This document shows, piece after piece, positions 1 through 8,819 of a stretch of DNA of 64,000 nt. A program made the translations under genes and the position numbers. The notes beneath the pieces are model-generated. The model worked only from the letters and a program-made list of their open reading frames with translations. It did not search any database and was not told the origin of the DNA. Origin of the DNA: Bacteroidota bacterium (GTDB taxonomy: Bacteria; Bacteroidota; Ignavibacteria; Ignavibacteriales; Melioribacteraceae); the NCBI GenBank assembly GCA_018829205.1, contig JAHJUE010000031.1, positions 1 through 64,000 of the forward strand. The letters are read 5' to 3'. Within the stretch, counting starts at the first letter, position 1. Each line of letters begins with the position of its first letter.

Positions 1-28
1 CATACTTATCAAATTCAAAATCTATTAT

Positions 29-1156
29 TTAGCTGTTTAGAATCTTCTCGTAATAAGCTTCATACTGCGGAACAATTAAACTTTTATCGAATACATTTAC
101 CGCTCTGTCGCGTGAATTTTTAGAAAATATATTATACTTCCTTTCATTCTTCAACAAATCAATTGTATATTTTGCCATTCTTTCGGCATCGGCAAATTCT
201 GCGATGTATCCCGTTTCATTATGCAGAATTAATTCCGGAAGACCTCCAATGCTGGAACTTACAACCGGTAGTCCGCACGCCATAGCTTCAAGCGCAGATA
301 ATCCGAAACTTTCCGATTGCGAAGGCATTAAGAAAATATCCGCCGCATTTAAAATCTCAGAAATACTATCCTGTTTACCGAGGAAATATACATCTTCGTG
401 CAAACCTAATTCTCTTGCTAACCTTTCGGTTTCTGATCTGTCGGGACCGTCGCCTACTAAAATTAATTTTGCGGGAATTTGTTTCTTCACAATTTCCAAA
501 ATTTTTATTGTATCGGGAACGCGTTTAACAGGCCGGAAATTTGATGTGTGGATTAATACCTTTTCACCGTTCGGGGCGAAACGTTTTCTGTATTGACAAT
601 CCTGCTTAGGTTTAAATTCTTCATTATCAATAAAGTTGTGAATAACTTCTATATCTTTATTTATATGATAATTCGTTAAAGTTTTTTCTTTCAGAAATCT
701 GGAAACGGCTGTAACCCCGTCGCTTTCTTCAATACTGAATTTTACAAGCGGAAGGAATGACGGTTCTAACCCTACAAGCGTAATGTCCGTTCCGTGAAGC
801 GTTGTGATTATTTTTATGTCCGCATTATTCTTTTTTAAAATTTGTTTAGCCAGATAAGCGCTTGTTGCATGAGGAATGGCGTAATGAACATGCATTAAAT
901 CAAGTTTCTCATATTCTATAACTTCCATCATTTTGCTTGTAAGCGATAAAGCGTACAATGAATGTTCGAACAACGGATAATTACTCATTTCAACTTCGTG
1001 AAAATAAACATTCTCTACGAAGTGTTTAAGCCGGTGCGGAAAAGCGTAACTTATAAAATGTACATCGTGACCTTTTGAGGCAAGAGCTATTCCCAGCTCG
1101 GTTGCAACAACGCCGCTTCCGCCGTATGTTGGATAACAGGTAATTCCTATTTTCAT
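29..1156 (-). CDS. bshA: N-acetyl-alpha-D-glucosaminyl L-malate synthase BshA
   Basis: GT4-family glycosyltransferase of 375 aa that joins GlcNAc from UDP-GlcNAc to L-malate, the first step of bacillithiol synthesis in the cytosol. Visible features are the N-terminal GGSGVVATELG nucleotide-sugar loop (about residues 12-22), the VHYAIPHA segment typical of BshA, and the C-terminal ESFGLSALEAMACGLPVV stretch with the donor-binding E-x7-E pattern. Length matches the family (about 375-380 aa). The ATG at 1156 follows an AGGGGG-type ribosome site. It is transcribed away from the kinase gene at 1276. A bacilliredoxin gene at 42273 is consistent with bacillithiol use. Chlorobi are known to make bacillithiol derivatives, which fits the inferred lineage. 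Confidence 0.93.
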   Translation of the reverse strand: MKIGITCYPTYGGSGVVATELGIALASKGHDVHFISYAFPHRLKHFVENVYFHEVEMSNYPLFEHSLYALSLTSKMMEVIEYEKLDLMHVHYAIPHATSAYLAKQILKKNNADIKIITTLHGTDITLVGLEPSFLPLVKFSIEESDGVTAVSRFLKEKTLTNYHINKDIEVIHNFIDNEEFKPKQDCQYRKRFAPNGEKVLIHTSNFRPVKRVPDTIKILEIVKKQIPAKLILVGDGPDRSETERLARELGLHEDVYFLGKQDSISEILNAADIFLMPSQSESFGLSALEAMACGLPVVSSSIGGLPELILHNETGYIAEFADAERMAKYTIDLLKNERKYNIFSKNSRDRAVNVFDKSLIVPQYEAYYEKILNS

Positions 1157-1275
1157 TTTGTTTGCCGATCCCCCTAATTCAATTCTTTTCGGTGAATAAA
1201 CTTATTATTATTTTAATACTTAAATGTAGTTATTTTTTTGCAGAATCGAGAATCAATAAATTAAATATAAATTTT

Positions 1276-2154
1276 ATGCGAATTCTAATTGTCGGCCATT
1301 CGGTTGTCGATAACATAAATAATAATATAAAACCCGGCGGTATATTTTATTCTGTTTTAGGGCTGTCTAATTTCTCAGGCAAAGATGCTGAAATTTCACT
1401 TATAACTTCTGTAAGCAAGGATACATATTCTCTTTTTGAAAGCGTTTATACAAAAATTAATCAACAATATTTTCAATTTGTAAGTTCAATTCCGAACGTG
1501 TATCTGAAATTATATGATAATTGTGAAAGAGAAGAGTGTTATTCAAATCTGACCGAAAAGTTAAAAATAAATCATGATATAAATTTTAATGATTTCGACG
1601 GAATATTAATAAATATGATAACCGGATTTGATTTAGAACTTGAGGATTTAAAACTTATTAGGGCCAATTACGGCGGACCTATATTTTTTGATGTGCATAC
1701 ATTTTCAAGAGGATTGGATAAAAATAATAAACGGTTTTTTAGAAAAATTCCTGATGTAAAAGAATGGCTTTCAAAAATCGATTTACTACAGGTAAATGAA
1801 TATGAAATTTTCACTTTGTCGAATAATAAAAATATTAATTATATCATAAAAGAAGTATTTGACTACGGAATTAAATATTTAATAATAACCAAAGGCGCAA
1901 AAGGGGCATCAATTTATTACAAAGAAAATTCGATAATTAAATCAAAAAGCGTAGAAGCAGTTGAAGTTAATTCGAAGAATAGTGTGGGATGCGGTGATAT
2001 TTTTGGGGCGGTGTTTTTTTATTCATATATTAAGTCCGGTAATATAAATTCTGTTTTAAAAACGGCAAACGCGGCTGCCGGTGTTAGTACAAAATATAAT
2101 TCATTTAACGAATATAAAAATCTAAAAGAAGATGCAGACAGATTCATTAATTAA
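1276..2154 (+). CDS. PfkB-family carbohydrate/nucleoside kinase
   Basis: Ribokinase-like (PfkB) kinase of 292 aa. The C-terminal signature NSVGCGDIFGAVFFYSY contains the GCGD anion hole and catalytic Asp, and the N-terminus MRILIVGHSVVDNI fits the family. The open frame extends 38 codons further upstream to 1162, but that part is low-complexity and lacks a family match, so the ATG at 1276 is preferred. It overlaps the next gene by 23 bp, so the two are probably translated as an operon with a sugar-nucleotide reductase and a HAD phosphatase. The substrate cannot be told; a sugar, sugar phosphate or nucleoside is likely. Confidence 0.82.
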   Translation: MRILIVGHSVVDNINNNIKPGGIFYSVLGLSNFSGKDAEISLITSVSKDTYSLFESVYTKINQQYFQFVSSIPNVYLKLYDNCEREECYSNLTEKLKINHDINFNDFDGILINMITGFDLELEDLKLIRANYGGPIFFDVHTFSRGLDKNNKRFFRKIPDVKEWLSKIDLLQVNEYEIFTLSNNKNINYIIKEVFDYGIKYLIITKGAKGASIYYKENSIIKSKSVEAVEVNSKNSVGCGDIFGAVFFYSYIKSGNINSVLKTANAAAGVSTKYNSFNEYKNLKEDADRFIN

Positions 2155-3046
2155 AAAAAGAATATTGATAATAGGCTCTAACGGAATGCTAGGTCAGCGT
2201 TTAACTGAGTTTTATTCTTCAAAAAACAAAGTTGAATTAATGACGGCTTCGGCAGAAGATGATTCTTTTTTTCCTGAAATTAATTATGAAAAAATAAACC
2301 TAACCGATAAAAAGCAGGTGAAAAAATTAATAAGCAATTTTTACCCTGATGTTATTATTAATGCCGCCGCTTATACGAATGTTGATAAATCGGAAATTGA
2401 AAAAGAACTAGCATGGGGAATTAATGTTTACGGTGTTGAATACATTGCCAAATACGCAAGTTCAATTGACGCAAAAGTTATTCATATTTCTACCGATTAT
2501 ATTTTTGACGGTAAATCCGGACCCTACGAAGAAAATCACAGGCCTAATCCAATTGGTTATTACGGGCGTTCGAAACTTGCCGGAGAAAACGTTTTAAAGT
2601 GCAGTAACTGTAATTATGTAATTTTAAGAACAAATGTGCTGTACGGACCTGCGAAATTCGGACGACCTGATTTTGTAAAATGGGTTGTTAACTCATTAAA
2701 TGAAAAACAGAATATTAAAATTGTCGCCGATCAAATTAATAACCCTACATATATTGATGACCTGGTTCAGGCGGTAAGCAAGGTTGGTGAGTATAATAAA
2801 ACAGGGATTTATAATATTGGCGGACCAGAATTTTTATCGCGTTATGATTTTACACTCCGAATAGCTGATTTTTTTGAACTCGATAAAAATTTAATAAGTC
2901 GTATTACTACAGCCGAATTAAATCAGACGGCAAAACGGCCGTTAAATTCAGGTTTGATTATTCTAAAAGCGGAAAGTGAAATGGGATATAAGCCTCATTC
3001 AATTGAAGATACTTTTTTATTAATGAAGAAAGAACTTAAGCTCTAA
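2132..3046 (+). CDS. RmlD-like sugar-nucleotide reductase (dTDP-4-dehydrorhamnose reductase family)
   Basis: Extended short-chain dehydrogenase of 304 aa. It has the NAD(P)-binding GSNGMLGQRL loop near residues 14-23, the DVIINAAAYTNVDKSE motif, the HISTDYIFDG segment with catalytic Thr, and Y-x3-K in GYYGRSKLAGE. These are the RmlD/RfbD hallmarks, for reduction of dTDP-4-keto-rhamnose to dTDP-L-rhamnose. No rmlA, rmlB or rmlC lies beside it, so the exact substrate is open. It starts inside the upstream kinase gene (23-bp overlap), and the HAD phosphatase starts 8 bp after its stop, which supports an operon. Confidence 0.82.
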   Translation: MQTDSLIKKRILIIGSNGMLGQRLTEFYSSKNKVELMTASAEDDSFFPEINYEKINLTDKKQVKKLISNFYPDVIINAAAYTNVDKSEIEKELAWGINVYGVEYIAKYASSIDAKVIHISTDYIFDGKSGPYEENHRPNPIGYYGRSKLAGENVLKCSNCNYVILRTNVLYGPAKFGRPDFVKWVVNSLNEKQNIKIVADQINNPTYIDDLVQAVSKVGEYNKTGIYNIGGPEFLSRYDFTLRIADFFELDKNLISRITTAELNQTAKRPLNSGLIILKAESEMGYKPHSIEDTFLLMKKELKL

Positions 3047-3053
3047 ATCCAAT

Positions 3054-3827
3054 ATGATTAATAAATATGATGCTTTTATTTTTGACCTTGACGGTACGAT
3101 TTATCGGGGTACGAAATTAATTCCAGGTGCAAAAGAAACCGTAAATCAGTTAAAAAATCTGGGAAAGAAATTAATTTTTATTTCAAATAAAACCACCGGC
3201 ACCGTTGAACAGTATTTTAATTTTCTTATTGCTCATGAATTAAGTATTAATATTTGTGAAATTGTAAACGCAACAACAGTACTTATAAAATTTTTATCTG
3301 AGTATTCTCCCGATAGTAATTTTTTCGCAATAGGCGAAGAAGTATTTATTAATGAATTGCAGGAAGCGGGATTCTCTTTTACAAACAATCCTGAAGAAAT
3401 AGAAATTGTTATTGTCACACTTGATAGAACACTGAACTATGATAAACTTGAAATTGCGGCAAAAGCACTTGAATTAGGAGCAAGGTTTTTTGCAGCAAAC
3501 ATTGATAATACATGTCCTGTTGATAACGGAGAAATACTTGATGCCGGATCAACAATCTCCGCTCTTGAAAAAAGAACGCATAAAAAATTAGAACAGCATT
3601 TCGGAAAACCTTCAAAGTATATGATGGACACCATAAACGAAAAACTTCAAATTCCTCTGAACAAATGTTTAATTATTGGAGACAGGCTTGAAACAGACAT
3701 CGCAATGGGGAATAAATTCGGTATCGATACCGCTCTTGTTGCAACCGGAGTAAAACATTTTCCAAATGAAAATTCTAATATAATTCCAACCTACAGAATC
3801 AATTCAGTTTCTGATCTTATTAAATAA
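3054..3827 (+). CDS. HAD-IIA family phosphatase (NagD-like)
   Basis: HAD-superfamily hydrolase of 257 aa. Motif I is FDLDGTIYRG (nucleophile Asp and acid/base Asp near residues 10-12). Motif II is FISNKTT, and motifs III/IV are the Lys of the NEKLQIP region and GDRLETDIAMGNKFG. The order and the DGTIYRG form place it in subclass IIA with NagD and 4-nitrophenylphosphatases, which dephosphorylate small sugar or nucleotide phosphates. It is the last gene of the operon with the PfkB kinase and the RmlD-like reductase. The substrate is unknown. Confidence 0.85.
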   Translation: MINKYDAFIFDLDGTIYRGTKLIPGAKETVNQLKNLGKKLIFISNKTTGTVEQYFNFLIAHELSINICEIVNATTVLIKFLSEYSPDSNFFAIGEEVFINELQEAGFSFTNNPEEIEIVIVTLDRTLNYDKLEIAAKALELGARFFAANIDNTCPVDNGEILDAGSTISALEKRTHKKLEQHFGKPSKYMMDTINEKLQIPLNKCLIIGDRLETDIAMGNKFGIDTALVATGVKHFPNENSNIIPTYRINSVSDLIK

Positions 3828-3871
3828 TTTTATAATTAAAAATATTTGTTGTCATTCTTAAAACAATTGTT

Positions 3872-3907
3872 TAATTTTGTTATGAGCATATGCTCATAAC
3901 AAAATTA
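3872..3907. promoter_or_regulatory. 36-bp perfect palindrome touching the DUF134 start codon
   Basis: The half-site TAATTTTGTTATGAGCAT (3872-3889) is followed directly by its exact reverse complement (3890-3907). The last base of the palindrome is the A of the ATG at 3907, so there is no room for a Shine-Dalgarno site between them. The core TGAGCATATGCTCA is a typical homodimer operator shape. The likely role is autoregulation by the HTH protein encoded immediately downstream, or an mRNA hairpin that hides the start. Both are inference. Confidence 0.7.
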
Positions 3908-4179
3908 TGCCGAGACCAAAAAAAAATAGAAGAATAAACTGCGACCCGGTTTCTTATTATTTTAAGCCGCGAGGTATTCCAATGAGCGAGCTCGAAGAAT
4001 GTATTCTTGAAAAAGACGAGCTGGAGGCAATAAAACTTGCCGATTATGATAATTTATCTCACGAAAACGGCGCTGAAAAAATGAAAATTTCAAGGGCTAC
4101 TTTCGGCAGAATTCTAAAATCTGCCCGAAATAAAATTGCCGGGTCAATATTAAAAGGGAAGGCAATAAAAATTTCATAA
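3907..4179 (+). CDS. DUF134 family HTH protein
   Basis: Small DNA-binding protein of 90 aa. The N-terminus MPRPKKNRRI and the FKPRGIPMSELEE segment are characteristic of DUF134 proteins. The C-terminal part (about residues 40-75) carries a sigma-70 region 4-like helix-turn-helix, ending in the recognition-type sequence ISRATFGRILKSARNK. The family is often found next to NifX/NifB-type metal-cluster genes, as here with the gene 20 bp downstream. The four-Cys set of some relatives is largely absent (one Cys, in NCDPVSYY). The start is fixed by family N-terminus conservation despite the missing Shine-Dalgarno site. Confidence 0.85.
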   Translation: MPRPKKNRRINCDPVSYYFKPRGIPMSELEECILEKDELEAIKLADYDNLSHENGAEKMKISRATFGRILKSARNKIAGSILKGKAIKIS

Positions 4180-4199
4180 TAACATTAATGAGGTATTAA

Positions 4200-4595
4200 A
4201 TGAAAATCGCAATTGCAACAGATGATTTTTTGACTGTTACCGGCCACGTTGGACGTTGCGCCGGTTTCATAGTATATAATATTGAGAAGGGTGAAATTAT
4301 TAATGAAGAAAAAAGAGAGAATAATTTTACAAACCACGGTAAAGGTAATTCACACGATCATTCGCATTCTCACGATCATGAACATGGGAAAAATGGACAT
4401 GCAAGATTAGCCGAAGGGTTAAACGACTGCAGTCATTTGATTTGCCACGGAGCAGGATGGCGGCTTGTAGAAGATTTGAAATCGGAAAATATAAATCTTG
4501 TTTTAACTAAGGAACTCGATGCTAAAACCGCTGCTATTAATCTGGAAAACGGTACACTTATTATCGACGATAGTCTTACCTGCCACTCACACTAA
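4200..4595 (+). CDS. NifX/NifB-type dinitrogenase iron-molybdenum cofactor-binding domain protein, His-rich
   Basis: A 131-aa protein of the NifX/NafY/MTH1175-like fold that binds metal clusters. The N-terminus MKIAIATDDF and the HVGRCAGF loop (Cys21) match the family. Residues about 44-64 form a His-rich insert (SHDHSHSHDHEH) not needed for the fold, and the tail ends in CHSH. Further Cys and His lie in DCSHLICHGAG. The His stretch suggests metal buffering or delivery. The gene forms a two-gene unit with the DUF134 regulator, and a terminator follows at 4602. There are no nitrogenase genes in the window, so a role outside nitrogen fixation is likely. Confidence 0.83.
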   Translation: MKIAIATDDFLTVTGHVGRCAGFIVYNIEKGEIINEEKRENNFTNHGKGNSHDHSHSHDHEHGKNGHARLAEGLNDCSHLICHGAGWRLVEDLKSENINLVLTKELDAKTAAINLENGTLIIDDSLTCHSH

Positions 4596-4601
4596 ATTTG
4601 G

Positions 4602-4636
4602 AAAACGGGGCTGAAAAATTTCGGTCCCGTTTTTAT
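4602..4636 (+). terminator. Rho-independent terminator after the DUF134/NifX-like operon
   Basis: AAAACGGG pairs with CCCGTTTT. Partly paired inner arms (CTGAAA/TTTCGG) extend the stem, and a T-rich run follows. Confidence 0.7.
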
Positions 4637-4692
4637 TTATTTAAAATTCTGCAATATTTTTCTCTTTGCCGCGTCTATATATCCGAAGTTGA

Positions 4693-4723
4693 TTGTTTTT
4701 GCCTTTACAAGTTGTTACTTTTG
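4693..4723 (+). promoter_or_regulatory. Putative Bacteroidota-type promoter of the cyclase gene
   Basis: A TTG at 4693-4695 is followed, 20 nt later, by TACTTTTG (4716-4723), which matches the -7 consensus TAnnTTTG of Bacteroidota primary sigma factors. The gene starts 25 bp downstream at 4749. Sequence match only. Confidence 0.4.
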
Positions 4724-4748
4724 AACACTTAATTCCTAAGACTTTTAT

Positions 4749-6683
4749 ATGAATGAAAAAATAAGATTTTTAGCCGCGATAATGTTTACCGATATTGTCG
4801 GTTACACTGCTCTTATGCAGCATGATGAAACATTAGCTAAAGATATTAGAGATAAGCACAGAAAAGTTCTTGAGGAAACAATCCTTAAGTATAAAGGGAA
4901 TATTATTCAGTATTACGGCGACGGCACTTTAAGTATGTTCGGCAGCGCCGTTGAAGCAGTAAATTGCGCCGTAGAAATTCAGAAAGAATTTCAGCTAAAA
5001 CCCGTAATACCTTTAAGGATAGGTATTCATGTAGGCGATATTGTTTATGAGGATGACGGAGCATACGGCGACGGCGTAAATGTTGCATCCCGAATTCAGT
5101 CAATGGCCGTAGCCGGATCAATACTAGTTTCTGATAAAGTTAATGATGAATTAGTGAATCATCCAGAAATTAAAACTTTATCTTTCGGAAGATTCGAATT
5201 AAAAAATGTTAAACGGCCTGTTGAAATTATTGCAATATCAAATACGGGACTTAAAATTCCTTCATCTGAAGAACTTTCAGTTAAAGCTGGCAGGGTATTA
5301 AAAAGTATTGCCGTACTGCCTTTTGTAAATATGAGCAATGATCCGGAAAACGAATATTTCAGCGACGGCATCACTGAAGAAATACTTAATGCGCTTACTA
5401 AGGTTGAAGGCTTACAAGTTACTTCCCGCACTTCTTCTTTTGCTTTTAAAGGGAAGAATGAAGACATACGCTCTATCGGGAAACAGTTAAACGTAACAAC
5501 AGTGCTCGAAGGAAGCGTTAGAAAAGCCGGAAGCAAGGTCAGAATTACCTCGCAGCTAATTAATACAATGGATGGTTTTCATATCTGGTCTGAAACTTAC
5601 GACAGAAACCTCGAAGATATTTTTCAAGTGCAGGATGAAATATCCAATAAAATTGCTTCCACTTTAAAACAAAAATTAACCGGGAAAAATTCAAACGAAC
5701 CTCTTGTAAAGTCGCCCACTTCAAATATAGAAGCTTATAATCTTTTTTTGAAAGGACTTTTTCATTGGTATAAATGGACTCCCGCAAGTATTAAAAAAGC
5801 GATGGACTATTACAAAAAAGCTATTCAGCTTGAACCTGAATTTGCAATGGCATATTCCAGACTTTGCGGATGTTATATATTTTTAGGGGCAACCGGATAT
5901 ATGAATACTGAAATAGCCTATCCGGTAGCGAAGGAATACGCCGAAAAAGCTTTAGCGATAGATGACAATATTCCCGAAACTTATTCTGCTTTAGGATTCG
6001 TAAAATTATTTTTTGACTGGAATTTTCCGGAAGCGGAAAAATTGTTTATTAAGTCAATTAATCTAAATTCGGGCCAGGCAGAACTTTATAATAATTATGC
6101 GTTGTTCTTAAGAATTCAGGGAAGAATGTATGAATCACTGGAACAGATTGAAATTGCTCACAATCTGGATCCTCTTTCAATAAATATTTTAAGCTCACTC
6201 GGCGAAGTATTGCTTAATGTTAAAGAATTTCAAAAATCGCTTGAAATTTTTGAACGTGTGCTGGAGATGAATCCCGATTACAGACCGGCTATTTACGGAC
6301 TAGGTTGGGCTAACTGGCATCTCGGTAATAAAGAAAAAGCAGTTGAAATATTTGAAAAAATTCCCGTTTTAATAGGAGATAATACAAAAGGAATAACACC
6401 TTTAGGTTATATTTACGGTAGAATGGGCAGAATTAAAGACGCAGAAGAATGTATTTCTCTTCTCGAAAAAAGAGAAAAAAATGACAGTGAAGTTTCGCTT
6501 GAAATCGACTTCGCGGTAATTTATGCCGGACTTGGTAAAATGGAGAAGGTGTTTGAGTATTTAAATAAAGCATACAATAAAAAGTTCGGTTCGCTGTTAT
6601 TTATAAAATCATTTCAATGGAATTATATTCAAGAAGATCCGCGTTACAAAGAATTATTAGGAAAAATTGGACTGCCGGTTTAA
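4749..6683 (+). CDS. Class III adenylate/guanylate cyclase with TolB-like and TPR domains
   Basis: A 644-aa protein in three parts. Residues 1-170 are a class III nucleotide cyclase domain: metal-binding Asp15 in FTDIVGY, Asp58 in YYGDGTLSMFG, and the transition-state Asn/Arg pair in GVNVASRIQ. Residues about 185-315 match the TolB-like/FlgO-type domain common in such proteins (IAVLPFVNMS, YFSDGITEEI, LEGSVRK, WSETYDR). Residues 330-640 are TPR repeats. The catalytic residues look intact, so cAMP or cGMP synthesis is expected, with the TPR part sensing partners. No membrane segment is seen, so it is probably cytosolic. Confidence 0.88.
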   Translation: MNEKIRFLAAIMFTDIVGYTALMQHDETLAKDIRDKHRKVLEETILKYKGNIIQYYGDGTLSMFGSAVEAVNCAVEIQKEFQLKPVIPLRIGIHVGDIVYEDDGAYGDGVNVASRIQSMAVAGSILVSDKVNDELVNHPEIKTLSFGRFELKNVKRPVEIIAISNTGLKIPSSEELSVKAGRVLKSIAVLPFVNMSNDPENEYFSDGITEEILNALTKVEGLQVTSRTSSFAFKGKNEDIRSIGKQLNVTTVLEGSVRKAGSKVRITSQLINTMDGFHIWSETYDRNLEDIFQVQDEISNKIASTLKQKLTGKNSNEPLVKSPTSNIEAYNLFLKGLFHWYKWTPASIKKAMDYYKKAIQLEPEFAMAYSRLCGCYIFLGATGYMNTEIAYPVAKEYAEKALAIDDNIPETYSALGFVKLFFDWNFPEAEKLFIKSINLNSGQAELYNNYALFLRIQGRMYESLEQIEIAHNLDPLSINILSSLGEVLLNVKEFQKSLEIFERVLEMNPDYRPAIYGLGWANWHLGNKEKAVEIFEKIPVLIGDNTKGITPLGYIYGRMGRIKDAEECISLLEKREKNDSEVSLEIDFAVIYAGLGKMEKVFEYLNKAYNKKFGSLLFIKSFQWNYIQEDPRYKELLGKIGLPV

Positions 6684-6733
6684 TTTTCTTAAATTAAACT
6701 GCTTTTCAAACCAGATAAAAAATCAAAAGAATT

Positions 6734-8740
6734 ATGGAAATTATTTTATTAAATGATATTGTAATAATATTCGGATTATCATTAGCGGTAATTTTCCTAT
6801 TTAATAAAATTAAACTGCCTCCGATAATTGGATTTTTATTTACCGGCATTATCGCCGGTCCATTCGGTCTTAAACTTGTACAATCAGTTCATGAAGTCGA
6901 AATCCTATCCGAAGTCGGAATTCTACTTCTGCTTTTTACAATTGGGATTGAATTTTCATTTAATGAAATTTTAAAGATAAAAAAGACAGTTTTATTGGGC
7001 GGTTCGTTTCAAGTTTTTATTACAATAATTTCGGTTTTTTTTATTGCCGTTCTTTCAGGGTTTCCAAATAGCGAATCGGTTTTTATTGGGTTCTTAATTG
7101 CTCTCAGCAGTACGGCAATCGTCTTAAAACTTTATAATGAAAAAGGTGAAATAGATTCTCCTCATGGAAGGACCGCACTTGCAATATTAATATTTCAGGA
7201 TATTATTGTTGTCCCGATGATGCTGATTACCCCATTGCTCAGCGGCGGACAGGCGGATATAATTTCCGAGATAATTAACCTAAGTTTAAAAAGTATTGGC
7301 GTTATAGTTTTTGTAATAATCAGTACAAAATATATTGTGCCGTTTTTATTATTTCATGTGGCAAAATTAAGAAGCCGCGAGTTATTTCTTATATCAATAA
7401 TTGTAATTTGTTTCGGTATCGTCTGGATAACTTCTAGTATTGGTCTTTCCTTAGCGCTTGGTGCTTTTTTAGCCGGACTTATAATTTCTGAATCGGAATA
7501 CAGTCACCAGGCTTTAAGCAATATCATGCCTTTCAGAGATGTATTTACAAGCCTTTTCTTTGTATCGATCGGTATGTTGCTTAATTATAGTTTTATGTTT
7601 GAAAATTTTAGATTAATAATTCTTATTACAATTATTATTATCCTTCTTAAATCTGCAATTACAAGCTCAATAACTATGTCTCTTGGATTTCCTTTAAGAA
7701 CTGCCGTAATTGCGGGAATTAGTTTAAGTCAGGTCGGGGAATTTTCATTTATACTGGCTAAAACCGGCAGCGGTTTAAATTTAATTTCTGCGGATTTTTA
7801 TCAAATGTTTTTATCAGTATCAATTTTAACAATGGCCGCCACTCCTTTTTTAATAAAGTATTCTCCAAAATTTGCCGATCAGCTATTAAAACTTCCTCTT
7901 CCTCAAAAAATAAAATCAGGAATGGATAAAAGACTTTCGTCTGAAAAAATAAAATTAAAGGATCATTTGATAATAGTAGGATTTGGAATTAATGGTAGAA
8001 ATTTAGCAATGGCTGCCGGAGTTTCGAATATTCCTTATACAATTCTGGAGATGAATCCCGATACAGTTAAAGAAGCAAAAAAGAATAATGAACCGATTCA
8101 TTTTGGCGATGCAAGCAGCGAAGAACTGCTCAATAATATAAACGTTGCCGAAGCAAAAATTGCAGTCGTCGCAATTAACGACCAGGTTGCTACACGTAAA
8201 ATTACCCAATCGATAAAAATGCTAAACAAAAATATATATCTGATTGTAAGAACCCGTTACGTTAACGAGCTAAATGAATTGTATAATTTAGGTGCCGATG
8301 AAGTAATTCCCGAAGAATTTGAAACATCTATAGAAATATTTTCGCGCGTTTTAAATAAATACTTGGTTCCGCAAAGTGATATTCAAAATTTTATTGAAAC
8401 TATTAGATTAAAAGACTATTCAATATTCAGAAATTTATCAAAGGGTAACGGTTTATTAAATGATGTGAAATTAAATTTTCCCGATGTTGAAATTACATCA
8501 ATAATTATAAATAATAATTCTCCGCTTGCAGGTAAAACTTTAAGCGAATTAGATTTTAGAAATAATTTTAATGCAACGGTTTTGGGTGTGATCTGCAATA
8601 CAGGATTTATTTCAAATCCTTCCGGAAATTTTACTTTAAGTGCTAATGATACGTTATATCTTTTTACAACTCGTGAAAATATCGCTAAAGTAAAAGAAAT
8701 TGCCGGTTTAAATACTTCTTTTAATAGTTCTGTTTTATAA
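6734..8740 (+). CDS. CPA2-type monovalent cation:proton antiporter with TrkA-N and TrkA-C domains
   Basis: A 668-aa inner-membrane transporter. Residues 1-375 form about 12 hydrophobic helices of the Na+/H+ exchanger fold. Conserved segments include PPIIGFLFTGIIAGPFGL, the FQDIIVVP motif with the ion-coupling Asp, and SLALGAFLAGLIISES. A TrkA-N Rossmann domain follows (IIVGFGINGRNLA near residue 415), then a TrkA-C domain (about 565-655). This matches KefB/KefC-like and YbaL-like K+ or Na+/H+ antiporters gated by NAD(H) or ligands. Without a KefF partner the exact ion cannot be stated. Confidence 0.9.
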   Translation: MEIILLNDIVIIFGLSLAVIFLFNKIKLPPIIGFLFTGIIAGPFGLKLVQSVHEVEILSEVGILLLLFTIGIEFSFNEILKIKKTVLLGGSFQVFITIISVFFIAVLSGFPNSESVFIGFLIALSSTAIVLKLYNEKGEIDSPHGRTALAILIFQDIIVVPMMLITPLLSGGQADIISEIINLSLKSIGVIVFVIISTKYIVPFLLFHVAKLRSRELFLISIIVICFGIVWITSSIGLSLALGAFLAGLIISESEYSHQALSNIMPFRDVFTSLFFVSIGMLLNYSFMFENFRLIILITIIIILLKSAITSSITMSLGFPLRTAVIAGISLSQVGEFSFILAKTGSGLNLISADFYQMFLSVSILTMAATPFLIKYSPKFADQLLKLPLPQKIKSGMDKRLSSEKIKLKDHLIIVGFGINGRNLAMAAGVSNIPYTILEMNPDTVKEAKKNNEPIHFGDASSEELLNNINVAEAKIAVVAINDQVATRKITQSIKMLNKNIYLIVRTRYVNELNELYNLGADEVIPEEFETSIEIFSRVLNKYLVPQSDIQNFIETIRLKDYSIFRNLSKGNGLLNDVKLNFPDVEITSIIINNNSPLAGKTLSELDFRNNFNATVLGVICNTGFISNPSGNFTLSANDTLYLFTTRENIAKVKEIAGLNTSFNSSVL

Positions 8741-8819
8741 AGAAAAGTTTCTGATTTATGCAACCTTGAGGTATAGTAGCGAGTCTAAAACGACAAATAC
8801 GGATAGATTGGGGTGCAAA

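Noticed and set aside
1162-1275. Upstream extension of the PfkB kinase frame
   Set aside because: Low-complexity, with no family match; the ATG at 1276 gives the normal N-terminus.
8766-8819. TTG-started extension of the four-repeat protein
   Set aside because: It would put 18 residues before the signal peptide; the ATG at 8820 is better.
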